Assembly (NCBI GenBank): GCA_013396635.1
Contig: WBMW01005074.1
Location: forward strand, 1,602,953 to 1,666,952
DNA: 64,000 nt
Source: Penelope pileata
Taxonomy: Eukaryota > Chordata > Aves > Galliformes > Cracidae
Direction of reading: 5' to 3'
Shown: piece by piece, positions 12,046 through 26,173 of the stretch
Layout: every line of letters starts with the position of its first letter
Numbering within the stretch: the stretch's first letter is position 1
Notes under the pieces: generated by a model
Seen by the model: the letters and a program-made list of their open reading frames with translations, nothing else
What the model was told of the DNA's origin: nothing
Databases searched by the model: none
Position numbers and translations under genes: made by a program

Positions 12046-15000
12046 AAGGAAGGGGGAAAAAAATCTTGGGAGATGAGTCTTGCAATTTATTTTACAATAA
12101 TTAATACAAAAGTGTCTTAATCAGTTATAAAATATAACAAAATTCATTAAATGACAATTGATGTGAATCAAATATAATCACTTACTGTTGCTTTTTATCT
12201 ATGTTATCCATGAGAGATTTTTTACAAGCATATATATACTGATCTACAAGATACAGGGATCTTTTGATAATTAGTTACTGAAAGCCACTGCAAAATTCAC
12301 TTTTGTATGCTGAGACTATACCGTCTGGAAGCAGCATAAAAAATATTCAGCCACACTCATCACATTAGATCAAGATTGAATTGCTTAATGGTAAAGTTTT
12401 CCAAAATAGAATAGCAGATATTTGCAGGACAGCAGTTTACTACTTCTGTCAGTAACATCTCACTGATCTTCAGAGATGAAGTGTGGCGTTGCATACCAAA
12501 GAGGAACTGTGCGAGACCATGAGGAAAGAGGGGAACTTCCCTCTGAAACTGCACTGCTGTGAGGAGCTCTGAGGCAAAGCAAATACATTGCTTTGACCTG
12601 GTCTAGGTCAAAAGTTTTTCTAGTTAGATTAACAGTTACCACATGAAGAAGTTCAGGCCTCAGCACCCTTTCAGTCCTAAATGCATGCTTTTCCCTGTCC
12701 TTCTGCCACGGCTCTTGCAGAAAAAGTCAACATGCAGGTACACTTGTGGTGTGTGCTGTGGTTGGCATTGCAGTACGAGCCAGGCTCTGCATCTGCAGCC
12801 CAATTCAAGTCTGTGATGCTTTCTGCTGTACCCCTTGGCTCATTCCTCTCGTTTTTGTTTGCTATAAAGCTATCTAAGGGGCTCCTGTGAGATGAGGTCC
12901 ATGGTATGAATTTTGCTCTCCTCTGCTCCTGCTGCCAGCTGCTCCAGCGGTTCTGATCAAATTCCAAGTTTGCTGCAGCTAAGACTCTTTATCTAGGGAA
13001 AGCACACTGTATGCAAAGTGTGTCAGAGTGCCCTCTTATGAAGTGAGGTTTGACTTTGTGATATCAAAAAGAGCATTAAAACAGAATTTATCCTGGGAAA
13101 TCATATTTCACAATCTAATGCCTGGAGCCCTTTTCTTTTTAATATGAGGATCAGAATTCTGATCTCTCTCATGGTTTGCCTAAACATTTTCTGTTAAATG
13201 ACAGCAAGTTAATAAGCTCAGAATGGTGGGTGGTTAACTACCATTTAGCAGGCCAACACTTTGCCTAAATGGGGAAGCTCTTGGTGTAAGATAAGGAGTG
13301 ACTTCAAAACAATAAAATTAAATCAGTGTATCCACATCTTGTAGACACTCCTGTTTGGTATTAAAAGAGCTAGGGTTATTTCAGCTTACTATTTATGAAG
13401 GCTTTTACATTTAGCAGTGACTCTTATGGAACAAAGGTCTATCCATGTAAGGGAGTTGCGTTACTGCATCCCTCGCTGCTCAGCCATCTTGGTAGGGTTG
13501 CTCAAAACCTGAGGCAAGGAGAGCTACTGGAACCATTGCCAAGTGGCTTAGTGAAAAGAAAAAAAGCCCACATGCGCTACATGTGAAGTGACTCCTCCGA
13601 TAATACATGATAGCGTGAAACAATGGAGTGGGTGAGCTCGATAAGAATTTCCAGTAGCTTTGTGCTGAGGGAGAGGAGCTATGATAGCTGTGCAGAAAGC
13701 AGTTTGTTGTAGACTGATGAAGTGGCAGCTTTTGTGAGATGAGGAGAGGCAAGCAGATACCTTCTGCTTGAGCCAATAATGGGCTGCTGAAACCAGGTTG
13801 GAATTATCACATTGGGACACAGCTATGAACGCTGCTGTAGGCATCATGTGCTTCTCCTGCAGGGGGAATGGTGACGATGGTAGTAATGTAATGTCAGACA
13901 GAGGTGATGTTAGAATAAATATTAATATGGCCGCGTCTGGGTGCCTTTTGAAATAACTGTAAAAGTACTCCTGTCAAAGTGTGAAGTTTATAGTTACCTT
14001 ATGAGGAGAACGTAGCATCTCCTGTGGTCATACAGTTTTCCCCCTCCATTGCCTTAGACAACACGGAACGGGAGTGATCATAAATGCACATTCTTGATAT
14101 GGATATGAACCATGCAACCTTGATTGAACTAACAGTTCGAAAGACTTGAAAGCATTTTGGTTGGTTTCTTTAAGGAGAAATGATGATGACACCGGGTATA
14201 TCTTGGGTTCAGGCAGCTTGTAAACAATACCTACAAATCCCTGAACATATTGTGTACCAATCAGCAGGAGAAAGTGTCTTGGCTCACTGTTCTTTTTAGC
14301 TGAGTCTGTTCTCCAGGGGTCTCTGTCAGATGTTTCCCCAGATTATTGTCACAAACCTTTCTTCTCTGCTACCTATTGATTACTGTGCTGGTCAACTCTC
14401 ATACATTCAAGGCTCCAGCAGGCAGCTTGCAGCCTCCAACTTTTTTTTTTCTTCCTTCATCTGACGCACTTTTGCTTATAAATCCCATGGAAAACTGCTG
14501 AGGCTGTCTGACTTGGTTCCCATTTGTGACTTCTTCATGGAATGTCTTGCTGGTGGTTTTTATTGTCTGAATTTCCTATTTCATTAACAGTTAAACTACT
14601 CTCTATTTGTATGGCAGTGTTATTGCCAGCTTCAGTGGGCATCCCAACCATGCCCTAGCATAGCCTAACTGCTCAAGGTGAACATGAAAATGCTTCAGGC
14701 CTTTCCTACACTAGGTAGAGAAGTGTAGTGTCCTTGATCAGGGCTGGGACAATCATATGGGAGCTGATCTTTTATGGAGAAAAGCAGGTTACATTGCAAC
14801 AACTTGCAATTTTAAATTTTTCCAGGATGTTATAGGCTTCTTCAGCACTTACTAAGCAGTAATGTTCACTATAAGGAAAAGGAAGAGGTATTTAGGAAAC
14901 TTCCAAGTTGTTCTGTGCTGCATTGTGAGATGGAATAAAAAAGGCCTTGTACACATCCATATCTGCTCCTGGGAGAAATTTCACTAGCTCAGTGGGACTC

Positions 15001-15142
15001 TGCCGAGAAAGTGACACCTGGATATGCTGTTGCACATGTATAGATTAATTATAGAAAGATTAATACGAGAGTGCTGCAAGGATGAATACCTGTTCTGTGG
15101 TACTATGTCTTGGCTGACTGTGCAACTTACATCAGCAGATTT
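12046..15142. other. Unique non-coding sequence
   Basis: No gene or repeat family was identified. Open frames on opposite strands overlap at 12677-12967 and 13395-13847 and lack recognisable domains. Confidence 0.55.
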
Positions 15143-15160
15143 AAAAAAAAAAAAAAAAAA
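15143..15160 (+). repeat. A18 homopolymer
   Basis: A pure run of 18 A. There is no AATAAA just upstream, so I do not read it as a retrocopy tail. Confidence 0.95.
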
Positions 15161-16602
15161 GTTGCATTATAAAAAGAAAACTAAAACATTTTCCGTATAT
15201 TTTTTTTCTTTTCAAACTGACCTAAGAAGGTCTAATTTAAATGGAGTTGGTGGGTTCAAGTGTGACTCAACTCATTGTTTTCATTCTCTCCTTTCAGCAG
15301 CCTTCAGTAATTCCAGATGCTATTTCTCTAACCACATGGAAAAAATTCCTTATTAAAAAGGAGAGGTGGGGAAGAGGGAGAGAGAGAGAGAAACTGCTTT
15401 CTTGCATTTGGTATGTTTCTAAAATGATGATATTGCGTAGACAGTACTAATGTGCAGCAGGCACTAGAGCTAGCTGGAGGCATGCCCAGGAGGAGACAGC
15501 CCGAAGATAAAAGCCTCTGTGTTATAGGGGAGGGATAAGAAGAAAGCTAAAAGCAGCTAGTTCAACAAAATGGTGTTCTGTCATTCCAGGACTCATTTGT
15601 TGGGAATTGTAAGGGCAGGACAAACGGGGAATTTAGCCTGAACCCGCTATATTGAGGAAGCTTGGAGAACTGTAGTGTCATGTCAAGGAGTGAATGACTG
15701 TTTTTCTTGCACTGTGATCGCAGAGGAATATATGTTTAACTCATAAATAATGCCTTACTCTGAATGGTAAAAGGGTTCATATCTGCTCAGACAATGTGCT
15801 TTTAGAGTGCATGAAGCCCCTTACTTTTCTTGGCTCACCTAGCATCACTCAGCTTAGGGACAAATGGAGCACCTCCTAATTTTAGTATAGCATACAGGCT
15901 TGTGTGTGTTGTGGTAGCATTACTTTGCAAGGTGGGTCCAGCCTCCCCTTCTGCACTCTTGAGGTCTCCTTCAGGATCCAAGAACTTCAGGGGCCTGAAG
16001 CAAACCACCCCTATGCTGCAGGGGCTAAAGGGCAGCCCCTTTCTACAGTTCACAGCACAAGGTGAAAACAAAAAGTGATGGACTGAAACACATAGTGATA
16101 GTGCCTCTTGGCAACACGGTAAGCTTTGGCAGAGCAGAGCGGAGTTCCCAAGCTCACTTCCCACCAGAGGAAAACATTCATGGCTTCCCAGCTCTGGAGC
16201 CATGCTGCGCCTTGTGCCACCATCATTGGCTTGTCTTTCCAACTGAGTAGGACACCTGAGAGCGTAAGCACCTGAGCTTAGGACCCTTCAAATTTAGAAA
16301 AATAATAAATGTTGTGTAGAAGATCACTCATTGGCTCTGAGCTGTCATCCAGAGTACCACAAATATTATTAATAGAAGCTGGTTTTAGCGAATATGCATT
16401 TGGCACCAGGAGGAAAAAGCAGTGTGCTTTAGAGAACCGTGGGTTTTCCCTCTTAAACGCAGCTTTTCCATAAAGGACTTCATTGACACGTCCTCATAAG
16501 ACCATGTTTTTGAATTTCTTATTCTTAGGGGGGAAAAAAGTCCCTTTCATTGTAAAAAGAAGGGCCAGCGTGCTTCTAATTGATTAGCTTGCTATGGTCT
16601 AC
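15161..16602. other. Unique non-coding sequence
   Basis: A short GA-rich tract (gagggagagagagagag) lies at about 15375-15391. Opposed open frames at 15830-16271 have no recognisable family. Confidence 0.55.
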
Positions 16603-16630
16603 TTTTTTTTTTTTTTNGTTCCCCCCCCCC
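16603..16630 (+). repeat. T14-N-GTT-C10 homopolymer junction with an unresolved base
   Basis: Fourteen T, an unresolved N at 16617, GTT, then ten C (16621-16630). The N at the end of the T run is probably a sequencing ambiguity, so the exact run length is unreliable. Confidence 0.9.
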
Positions 16631-19244
16631 TCAGTACAGCAAAATAGCATGGTGCTAGCAAAAAAAGAGAGGGATTTTCTGTCTGTAGGTGGTTCAGTAC
16701 TGAGAGTCCAGATAGAGAGAAAAAAAAAAAATGCTCTGTTATGTCGTTTGTTGGTAAAAGTGAGAACTGTTACTGGAAAATACTGTTTTGAGATTAGTTG
16801 GTGGTAAGTCATGACTAATGCTCATTGTGCCACTGTGTGCTTGCTTTTGGGTTACTAGGTCTCCCTCCAGGCCCCTTGCTTGCTTTATGTCGCTGATGGA
16901 GCCTGCTGAAACTTGTACTGTAAGGTCTTTGGTTCAGGGGGTGCTTTTTCAAGATTGTCTGCGCAGTGCTTAGTGCAGTGGAGGCCCCGGCTCAGGGCTG
17001 AAGGCTTTGGACATTATGATAGCAAAAGTAGTAAATTCATTGTTGGCTCTTGGTTGTACTGACCTTTGCAGCCTCTGGGTCGCTTCAGTTTTGGGACTTT
17101 GGGGACCCAGAACTGATGTTGGGTTTCATTCAGGGAGTGGAAGCCAAGTCTCCAGCCACGTTCATTGTGAAGTTTTCAAAATGGAAAACAATTGTTGATT
17201 CAAGGCCAAGACATTTTCTGGCTCTGGTAGTCTTGTGTTCAGCATGATCACAATTAAATACATTCAATATTGGGTTTAGGGGCTTAGTGGGATGTATTGT
17301 GTTAGAAGCAAGAGAAAACAATACATTTGTTACTGGTTTTTGTTTTATTTACTTAGCAAGGCATTTACTTACTTGGAATTCTCTGGTTTTGTGGATAACC
17401 CTGAGGATCTTCTTGCAATGCTAGCAATGGTTGCTTTACTTTTCAGTAAAAATAAAAATGAGAAGGCAGGCTGCACAGCTTTTCTCTCCATGTATTTCAG
17501 ACGGAACTTGGCTTACTAAGATCTTTCTGGCAAATTAACAAAAAGCTCTGTCCCACTTCCCCAGATGATCAGTGATAAGATACTGTGCTGGGAAATGTTG
17601 TGATGATACAATAGCTAGCAGCTAAGGAGTGCTTGTTCTAGCACTGACTCTTGATGAACTACACTGGAGTAGTTTTCAGGCAGGACTGCTGCAGATAACA
17701 GTAGCTGCAAAATTATAACAGCATATATTTTGCAGAGCATATCAAAGCCTGCTGGAAGGATTCACCCAATGCTAGATGAAACATGCTTGGCAGCGTTGCC
17801 TCTGGTTTGGTTTGTTTCCTTCTGTGTATTGTAGGGAGAGGATGTAAGAGCTACTCTGCTTGAAAGGGAGATCTAAAGAATCAGGTGTCCCAAAGGAAAA
17901 GATCAGTTTTGTTCGGTTCCCAGGGCATGTTTAAAAGAAGTATTTGTGTACCTTGGTGACATCAATAAAAAGAAACCATTAATTCAGGTTTTCAAGCTCC
18001 CATTGTAAGAGACAAGGTAGGTAATATACTTTGGAAGTCAAAAGTGTCTCTTGAAATATTGGACCAACCAGCCTGGCAAAAGCTGACAATGTTATTGCTG
18101 ACGGTATTTTATTTCCTACAGATTCAAATACACCACGTGGTGTTAGACAAAGGTCAAGGCATTGCTGAGTGCCCACCATTTTATAAAATCTTCCTTAGAG
18201 GGAAGTTTACGAGAAAAGAATCTTCATTTAAGAGTCCTGTTGGCTGGCTGACCAAGAATGAGAGATTGCTGTGATGTGATTCATCCAGGTTCTCTGTACT
18301 TGATCTGTAGATATCTGGATTGCTGCTGAAGAAAACAGCTGATTCAGAAGGTTTATGGTGTAGTGATAAAGAAAATGCCAACACGTCACTAATGTGACAT
18401 GGGAAAAATAAGAGTAAATAGGGAATGTGCTATCTTCAGACAGTGTTTAGACTCGCTATTAAAAACAATATTGTTTTATTTGCAACCATGAAGTCACCTC
18501 ATAACTGCTACCTAAGATTTTTCTTAAGAAGGAAAAGCTGAGCACGCTTGGTTGTTCATCCATGAGGGAAGTTGTCCTAATTTACAGGAGAAGAGGTAGG
18601 AGGATCAATAGTGTCAAGTACAGAAAAGATATTAAATTAGCTCGAGTGGAGCCTGAAGGTCCCTGAGGTCTGTGGTGAATCTGTTTAACCAATGGAACAG
18701 GACTTTCTTTCATCCTTTAATGTGGCTCTTCTTATTTCTTGCATATATGGAATGTCAAAGTGAAATGTCAAAGTGGAAGGAACTTAAGGGGTTCTGGTTT
18801 TTGTTTTTCACATGTACTTAATAAACACGTACCTGGAACATCTGTAATTCCACCCATAGCTGTTGATCAAAAAGTATATGGATCATAATTTTCAGATGTT
18901 ATCTGCTGTGCTTAACAGATTCAGGATTTCTGATTTGGTGGAGTTTGCTTTGCTTTCTTGACAACACAAGGTGAATTGGATGAGTGAAAGAGGCTCAGAT
19001 TCCAGCCTAGTACTTTGACTAGGTCTCCCAGCTTGCTAAAACTGGAATCATTCTTTTCCTTTTTGCTAGGGTGTAATGTTGCTTTGGTCCTTCCAGACAT
19101 TGTTTTCAGTCACTGAGTGGTTGTTTTTTTGTCATGACTGAAGTGATGTCCATAGATAAGATTGTACCTGCAGAATTACAGAGGATATGGCTTCTTTGTG
19201 GGTCTGTCATTCACTTTCGTCCCTACAAGTCCTCAGGCACCTTC
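16631..19244. other. Unique non-coding sequence
   Basis: No gene was seen. A two-copy tandem repeat (aatgtcaaagtg at 18751-18762 and 18764-18775) is the only local structure noted. Confidence 0.55.
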
Positions 19245-19300
19245 AGAGAATCAGAGCATGACTGAGGTTGGAAGGGATCTCTGGAGGTCAGGGACAAACT
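19245..19300 (-). repeat. CR1 LINE 3'-end fragment
   Basis: gagaatcagagcatgactga followed by ggttggaagggatctctgga matches the reverse-oriented 3' terminus of avian CR1 elements (agaatcatagaatgactgaggttggaagggacctctgga). The fragment is about 50-70 bases, severely 5'-truncated, and similarity fades after about 19300. Confidence 0.75.
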
Positions 19301-22300
19301 CCTCCTTGGTGCTGAGCCTTTTTTACTGTTTTGTAAGACCAGCAAGGGAACCTCTGAGAAAAATGTGTGTATTAGTGTGTGTAATGTAAGGGTGTAAGAA
19401 AGATGGAATCATTTAAAAAGTAAATGCCTAGTGCATTTTTGCAAAGGATAAGATAGAATATAGTCAGTCTATATGCAAATGTTATAGAGAGAGGACTGGC
19501 CATTTGAAAGTCTCTTAAAGGTATAATTTCAACTGATTGAGTTATGCAGAAACCAGCATAATCAAATACTAAGGAGTATGGGGGATAGCTGGAGATTTCA
19601 AATATGCTTTACATTCTTCATTTAAGGGATGCCTGCCAAGAGTAAGATTGCCTGAAAGTTGTGTGACTATTTCTGGCAATAGTCAGTTTTGAAATACTTG
19701 ACGTTTTCAGCAGTTTTCAGTTGACTCAGGCAGGGAAGTCTTTAGCTATGAAAGTATGTAATGACAGTACAAGAAGGTCCAAGCAGATGTGAATAACACT
19801 CCAGCTAACAGTGAACATAAAGCAGTAAATTTTTAAACAGAAGGGGGGAAAAAGACCAACACTGGGAAGTGCTGATGGCTGCTATAAGGCTGAAGCATTA
19901 CGTTTGTCACCCTGGATGGCAGAGTCTGGTCAGAGGCAAGACTGTGACTTGAGAGAATGAGAGAGACTGCGTGAAATGGAAGATGTAGAATAACTCTGAT
20001 CAGACTCTGTGGGGCCAACAGATGATGAACAGGGGCTGAACATAGAGACTTGCAAACTCCAGTGCATTTGGAATCCATCATTTTGTTGCTGTTTGTTGGG
20101 ACAACTGTTGTAGGGACAGCACATCTGAATCCAGATTGTCGCAGCTTTGTCTGCCCTAACAGTCATAGGCATCATATGAAGAATGGTGGAAAGCTAAGCT
20201 TCAAATGGAAATCTGTGCCTAATAGAGGATGCAATAATATAAATATAAGAACAGCTCCTGTTCTGCCTCTGACATTAGTTAGTAACAAGCTAAAAGAGCA
20301 GACAGACTTGTGGTGATGCTTTTTTAGCGTGTTTCGCCCAGTTGTCAATCGTCTCTTGAATTCCTGAGCCAAAGGTGGTTTGTAACCCTTGATGGATCAC
20401 TCCTACGTGGCTTTGTGCAATTGCATTTGAACTGGTTCAACCCTGACTGCTACACTATCCTGTGGCAATGTGCTTCACAGCTGAATAATAACTAGTGCAA
20501 GAAATGGCTATTTTCTTTTTGTTTCAGACCATTATTCTGACAGGTTCATTTAATGTACCCTCGTTTTTGCATGACTTGTGCCTACAGTAAGAAGTAGTTT
20601 GTTTTCAGATAAATGCCCTGATACGGGTTTGCCACGTGGCCTCCCAAAGAAATTCTAGAATGTGATTTCCATCAGTTGTTTTGGTTTGCGTTGTGGGATG
20701 TAGCGTAGCAAGGAGGATGAGACTTACCACTGCTGACATCTGCAGGTCCTCATGAGAGAAAATTTAGTTAATGGCCTTCTCAGATCTGCCTTTAAAGTGG
20801 TTAGGCTTAGTGGTTGGGTATTGCTAGGTGTAACTAGCGGAGGGCAGTATGGAATTCTAAGAGACTATGGCAAAATTCAGTTGTGCTGGGCAGTCAGAGC
20901 ACATAAACTAAAATCAACACCTCTTATAAATCCTGAATATGAGTATTTAATGACCAGCACAGTTTATCTTAAATCTGCAACTGTGGCTCATCTGAGTATT
21001 TGTAAGAGGAAACAACTCAGCATGACTAAGAACTTTCAAGATCAGACCCACAATACTGGTGCTACTAGTAGATGATTTAATCTGCGTTTAAGACTTTCAT
21101 TTCTCGAGAAGGACATTGGAAAAACTACTTCAGCGCTCTCTGGCTCCTAATACTGTTGCTTTTTATGACAGACAATGTAGGTCTTCCTGTTTACTTTCCC
21201 AACTAACATGTCAGTCAAATAACCTTTTAGGAAATACTGCAGGTCACTTCTGTAGCATGCCTCACTGCATGGAAACCTTTATTGCCAGGATGAATGATAT
21301 TCTTAGATATTCATGGGAAATAAACAGCAATAATCCTGACAGGAGGTGTTGGCAGAATGAAGTGTGAACAGGAAGCGATTAAAGATAAAAGACAATCTCA
21401 GGAGTTACCTTTACCTCACTATGTGATTAAAGGTGTGGTTAGAACAGGTCACAACAGAACGTAACATCTGCCAACAGCAAAGCTGATCAGGGATCCAAAG
21501 TTCGTTCATCACTCAGGCTAGAATGATATTATATAAGCAGACTGAATAAAATTCTTGGTGCTTAACACATGCTTTTTAGCTTTAGCTGTGTTTCAGTGCA
21601 GGCAGAAACATATGCCGCATGTCTCATAAGCAAAGCTGTAGTGACTACTAGATTAAGCTTCCAAGACATTTAGCATTGAAACATTTACCTTCATTTTCTT
21701 TACAATTATGCCCTGAATGAGGCAGGAGTCCGGGCAAAAATAGTGTGTAATCATATAATAATGACTGCCTCATAATAACAAGGGAGGCAAATGGTGGTTG
21801 CGCCATCCACCTTCATTAGCCTGTTTCCCAACCTCTGTGAGTTTTGTGTGGGTTTGTATTTTTAAAAAAAATCCTTTTAGTCCCACTGGCCATCTTTCAT
21901 TACAGCTTTAGTGTAAGTTTTCAGCTAATACTTATTCTCTAGTGCAGAAAACCACGTACAAAAGATTATCCGAGTATTGTTGGCTGATATCAATCTTGTA
22001 CCTGTCTTAATTTGTGAAAGATTCTCGTTTATGAATAACAGGATGTGTGTGACAAACATGGGCTATGTATTGTATGCCTGTTATCTTCTTCCATTTTTGT
22101 GCATTTAAAGCCTGTATCCTTGGGCTTTGGAAAAACGGACAGAAAAGATGACATCATCAGCCATACTTGGTGTTTCAATAGATCTCTCTGAAGTTTCTCT
22201 TCTGGTTTACAGCCTGGCACTAGATACCCCTCCACAATGATTCTGCAGCTCACCTGCCTTAGCCTCCAGCAGCCTGACCTGTCTCCAGAGAAATATTCTG

Positions 22301-25122
22301 CATCAACCTAGAAGGGAGATATTTTCCCATGGGGAGTGGAATGTGCAGTCTTGCATGGGATATACTCTACCCACAGATGGGTAGTCTTTATCTGAGATTT
22401 GTCATTTACATTTCAAATGATCAAGTGGTGAGTGGACTACTCAGTGTAATTACAGCATGCATATGTAGCAGGAGAGTTCACAGATTTGAATCTGAGCATC
22501 CCTAAACTGGTGGTAGTGGTGAGAAGTGGAGATGGAGAGAGGTGATGGTAGTGCTCCATACTGACACCTCTTCACACTGAGGGCTCTCTCTGGTCCCTGC
22601 TCTCAGATAGAGAGCGATTACCTCTCTTCCTTATTTATTCCTGCCCTTTTCTTTCCTTTTCTTTCCCCTTTGTGATTCTTTTGTGCTAGTGTTTGGCTTT
22701 GTTGCCAGGTCTCAGCTTGCTCAGGCTTTTCAATTGCTTGCCTAGGTTTAATCTCCTTTGAAAGGTCAGCTTTGTGCTAAAAAAGGATGAGCCCTATGTC
22801 AAGCTCTGGAGTTTAAGAAATTCTGCAGCATGGGAAGTTCACCATGTGGTGCTCCTCATTAGCTGGAGCAACCAACCTCACCAGGAGCAGAATGCATTAC
22901 TTATGCAAGTCTTGTGTAAGATGCTCAGCAGAACAATTTAGACACGATCATTGAGGTAAGAGGGTGGTTCCAGGATGTACCTACATAACCACTTGTTCTT
23001 AAAATAATAGCTCAACAGATCAGCAGCAGGCAAGCAAAAGGAGCAAACTAGTTAGCTAAGCAAATTTTTTTGATGATAAATCTCTCTAAGGCACTGCCCT
23101 GCTCCTGTTGAAAAAAGCTCCATCTCCCATCTTTCCAACTGCTGCATAGAAATTTGCTTAGACACCAGAAACACTGTTGCATTCCCTCACCTGGAGAAGG
23201 AGTAATTGTTTGGGACACACATGATTTGCTGTTCAAATTCCAGCTCCTCCCTGGGTAGGTCTGTTTACTCTAAACTGTTGGCTGGGTTTGGGTCTAAGGG
23301 CACTCGCACACACAACTGGCAAACAGGTTTTACTTGACTGAGGGCTTCAATAGGGGATGTTGGAGGCAAGGCGCAAAGCCTCAGCAAATGAAAGAAATGA
23401 AAAATGAAGCAACCTAGTTGCTTTAAAAATTCTTAAGTGTCCAGCTTTCTGTTTCTTTTACTCACAGCTTTGAGGGAAATCTGGCTTAAAAGAGTAGCCA
23501 GACTGCTCCTGGTAGACACGTATCTTTGCCCAGGCTGTCTCACACAGTACCTCCCCATGTTGTTTCCCTCCTGCATTGCAGAAGACTTAGTGACTTTACC
23601 CTTGGAGCTGTCAGCTCTGGATAGGATTGGGACCATCAGAGCAGTGGTTAAACTATTCTTCAATACTTCTAGAATTAAATAGTAGTTATCAGTCATGCCT
23701 TCCAATTGTTTTATTGTAGATATACACGTATATTCTTTGAAACACAGAACAAACATGAGCTGTCAATTCTTCATGAACTTAAAATTTCCTTTGCTAGCAC
23801 CATTCAAAAGAATCTCTCTGCACTGTTTTTAACGTTAGGGCAGGAAAGTCCTTAGAGTTGTAACCCAAACATCTGAATGTCTATTGCTTAAGAAGACATC
23901 TTTCCCCAGCAGGCAGCTGGAAATATTTCTGCTGTGAAGGGAGGAGAAGGAGTTTGCAGAAAGAGGTGAGCTCTGACTCACATCTTCAGAGCTTGTCAAG
24001 GTAGTATTTGCATTAGCCCTGCTGTGTGTTTGCTGTTGAAGGCTTTGCTGTGCTTCTGGTTCTACTGGGGGCTCGGCGACTGTGGTGCCCAGGAAGGGCT
24101 CCCACATAGGCATCACATTGTGGAAGTTGGTCAAAACACAGCTGCAGTTCCAGCTACATTCAAGCAAAACAGTGAGCTGTTGACTCCAAGCCTCATCCTG
24201 CACCTGCTGTAACCCAGCCCAGCCCTGCTGCAGCACCTCTTGGTGTTGCTCCTGGGAGTGCTTCCACCTGCATCCCTTGAATTAGGATTAGGGGTCAGGT
24301 TGTTGCTAGGGGAACAATGGGCTGGCAAATTTTTTGCTCCCAGATGTGAAGCAAATCAGAGATGACTTTTTCAGTTAAAAGGACATGGGCTGCAAAACAG
24401 AATGGGATATGAGACAGCAAGGGAGATGACAGCCATGTTATTAGATGTGAAGATGTAAAAACGTTGAAAGTCCATCAGAAATTCAGGCAATTGAAGCTGG
24501 ATGAGTAGAGGCTATATGGGGAGAAGATATCTGGGGAAAAGCTTTGTGGCTCAGTGTGAAATTTCAAATTAATTTCCTTCAGGTGTGTCCAGGGATCAGT
24601 ACCAGCTTTCGGTGAAAATCCCTGAGTTTGAAATGTGCTGCATGGAAACTCATGGCGTATGAATCTGTAAATAACTTTTGTAAATGAAATTTAGATTTTA
24701 TTTATACCAGAATTCATATTTGGTGAAAAAAGCTGTGTTGGCTTCAATACTTGCTATGGTTTGTTGTTGGTATTTGGGGGAAAAAAAAAAAGATGAGAAT
24801 GTTTGTAGATGGTAGGACAGGAAAGTCAACAGCTAAACTACTTTCTAGAGGCTCTGCCTTGAGAAAAGAGTGATCTTGGACTAAGGAGTGGGAAGGTAAA
24901 GATATATCCTGGGGCATGGTGTCATAATGTAGGTTGAGTCAAAGCAGAGTAATGGTGTTTTGAAAAGGGGAAGATCCAGTCTCCACGCTCGTGTTGGTTC
25001 CTAGCTGTGGTGGTACTGGCAATCACCTTGTGCTGGTTTCTGCACGTGTTGGGTTGCCCTGTGGCGTGGTTCCGCTTACTGAAGTGACAGGAACCTTGTG
25101 CAGGAGAAGAATCACGGTCGTC
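19301..25122. other. Unique non-coding sequence
   Basis: No exon or repeat family is supported over this 5.8-kb stretch. Two plus-strand frames (20752-21075 and 21116-21367) lie close together but have no recognisable domain. The frame 23835-24236 on the minus strand is Gln- and Leu-rich and overlaps a plus-strand frame. Both look like chance. Confidence 0.5.
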
Positions 25123-25137
25123 TTTTTTTTTTTTTTT
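25123..25137 (+). repeat. T15 homopolymer
   Basis: A pure T run. The minus-strand frame starting at 25363 ends in Lys codons because of it. Confidence 0.95.
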
Positions 25138-26148
25138 GATAAATGAAATTGGCTCTGTGAAAGCAAGAGTGAATGCTGGAGATGGTGCCCTGGGAAAGAG
25201 GCTTTGCTACGTGGCTGTAGCAGGATGGAGCTTGGCTCTTGCCTTCTGTAGCGCTGAGCTGTTGCATTGGTGCTGGCTCAAGTTGGAAACCACCAGAAGG
25301 GGTGACAGAAGCTGAGGGTGCACCTCTCCCCCATCTGACTCTGGAAATGGCTCTGGAAAACAAGCACCATGAACTGGTGCTGCAGACAGTTCCCAGTCAT
25401 CCAGGCCACTGCTGTTACCTCTGCTTCTTTCTGCTGTGTAAGTGCTGCCCTGCATCGTCCTCATGCTCATTTGTAAGACGTCTATCAAAATTTGGTAACC
25501 TCTCTGGCGCTTTTATTTTAACCCCAGGAAGGCCTTGTGTTACAGTGGGTTCATCATGCCAGCTCATGGCTGCTGTTTTGAGATTTGAAAGCTTGTGGCA
25601 GAAGTAATGTTTAAGACATTTGTAATTTTCTCGGGGGGAAAAAGAGGGAAAGAATCATTTGTAACTTTATAACTATCATTTATAATGTGAGTCACTGCTG
25701 ATATTCAAAACTATGTACTATAAATGTTTTTATTAAAGAGAAGTTTGTATCTGCTCCCCAGGAGCGCTGCTGTCCATACAGCAGTAGAACCAGTATTTCT
25801 GCCATGGAGATGGATGCTCTCCTCCCAAGCGGCCTTTCTTTCTCCTCCCACAGTATGTATGAAGGATATACAAAGCCAGCTGGTCAGGTGGATTAGAAGG
25901 CACTGCACCACGTCGATGGGAACTCTTGTTTGTGTTGTTGAGAATAGATTCTTGGTCAAAGAAATTAAAGAAATGCCTCCCCCATAATCACCACTAACAA
26001 GGAGACCCTAGTGGAGTTTTTGTGTTTCAGAAGGCTTTGGCAAAAGATGTTTTGGACTCTTAGATTAGTTTATGTTCCACCCCCACCACACACACTTGAT
26101 CCTTAAGGATTTGCCTGAGTCATGGATTTTTACTGGGCTTGTCAACTC
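25138..26148. other. Unique non-coding sequence
   Basis: The 122-codon plus frame at 25239-25607 overlaps minus-strand frames of similar length. No family was recognised. Confidence 0.5.
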
Positions 26149-26173
26149 TTTTTTTTTTTTTTTTTTTTTTTTT
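26149..26173 (+). repeat. T25 homopolymer
   Basis: The longest homopolymer in the window. Read on the minus strand it is an A tail following 26174-26340, but no AATAAA precedes it on that strand, so a retrocopy is not supported. Confidence 0.95.
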
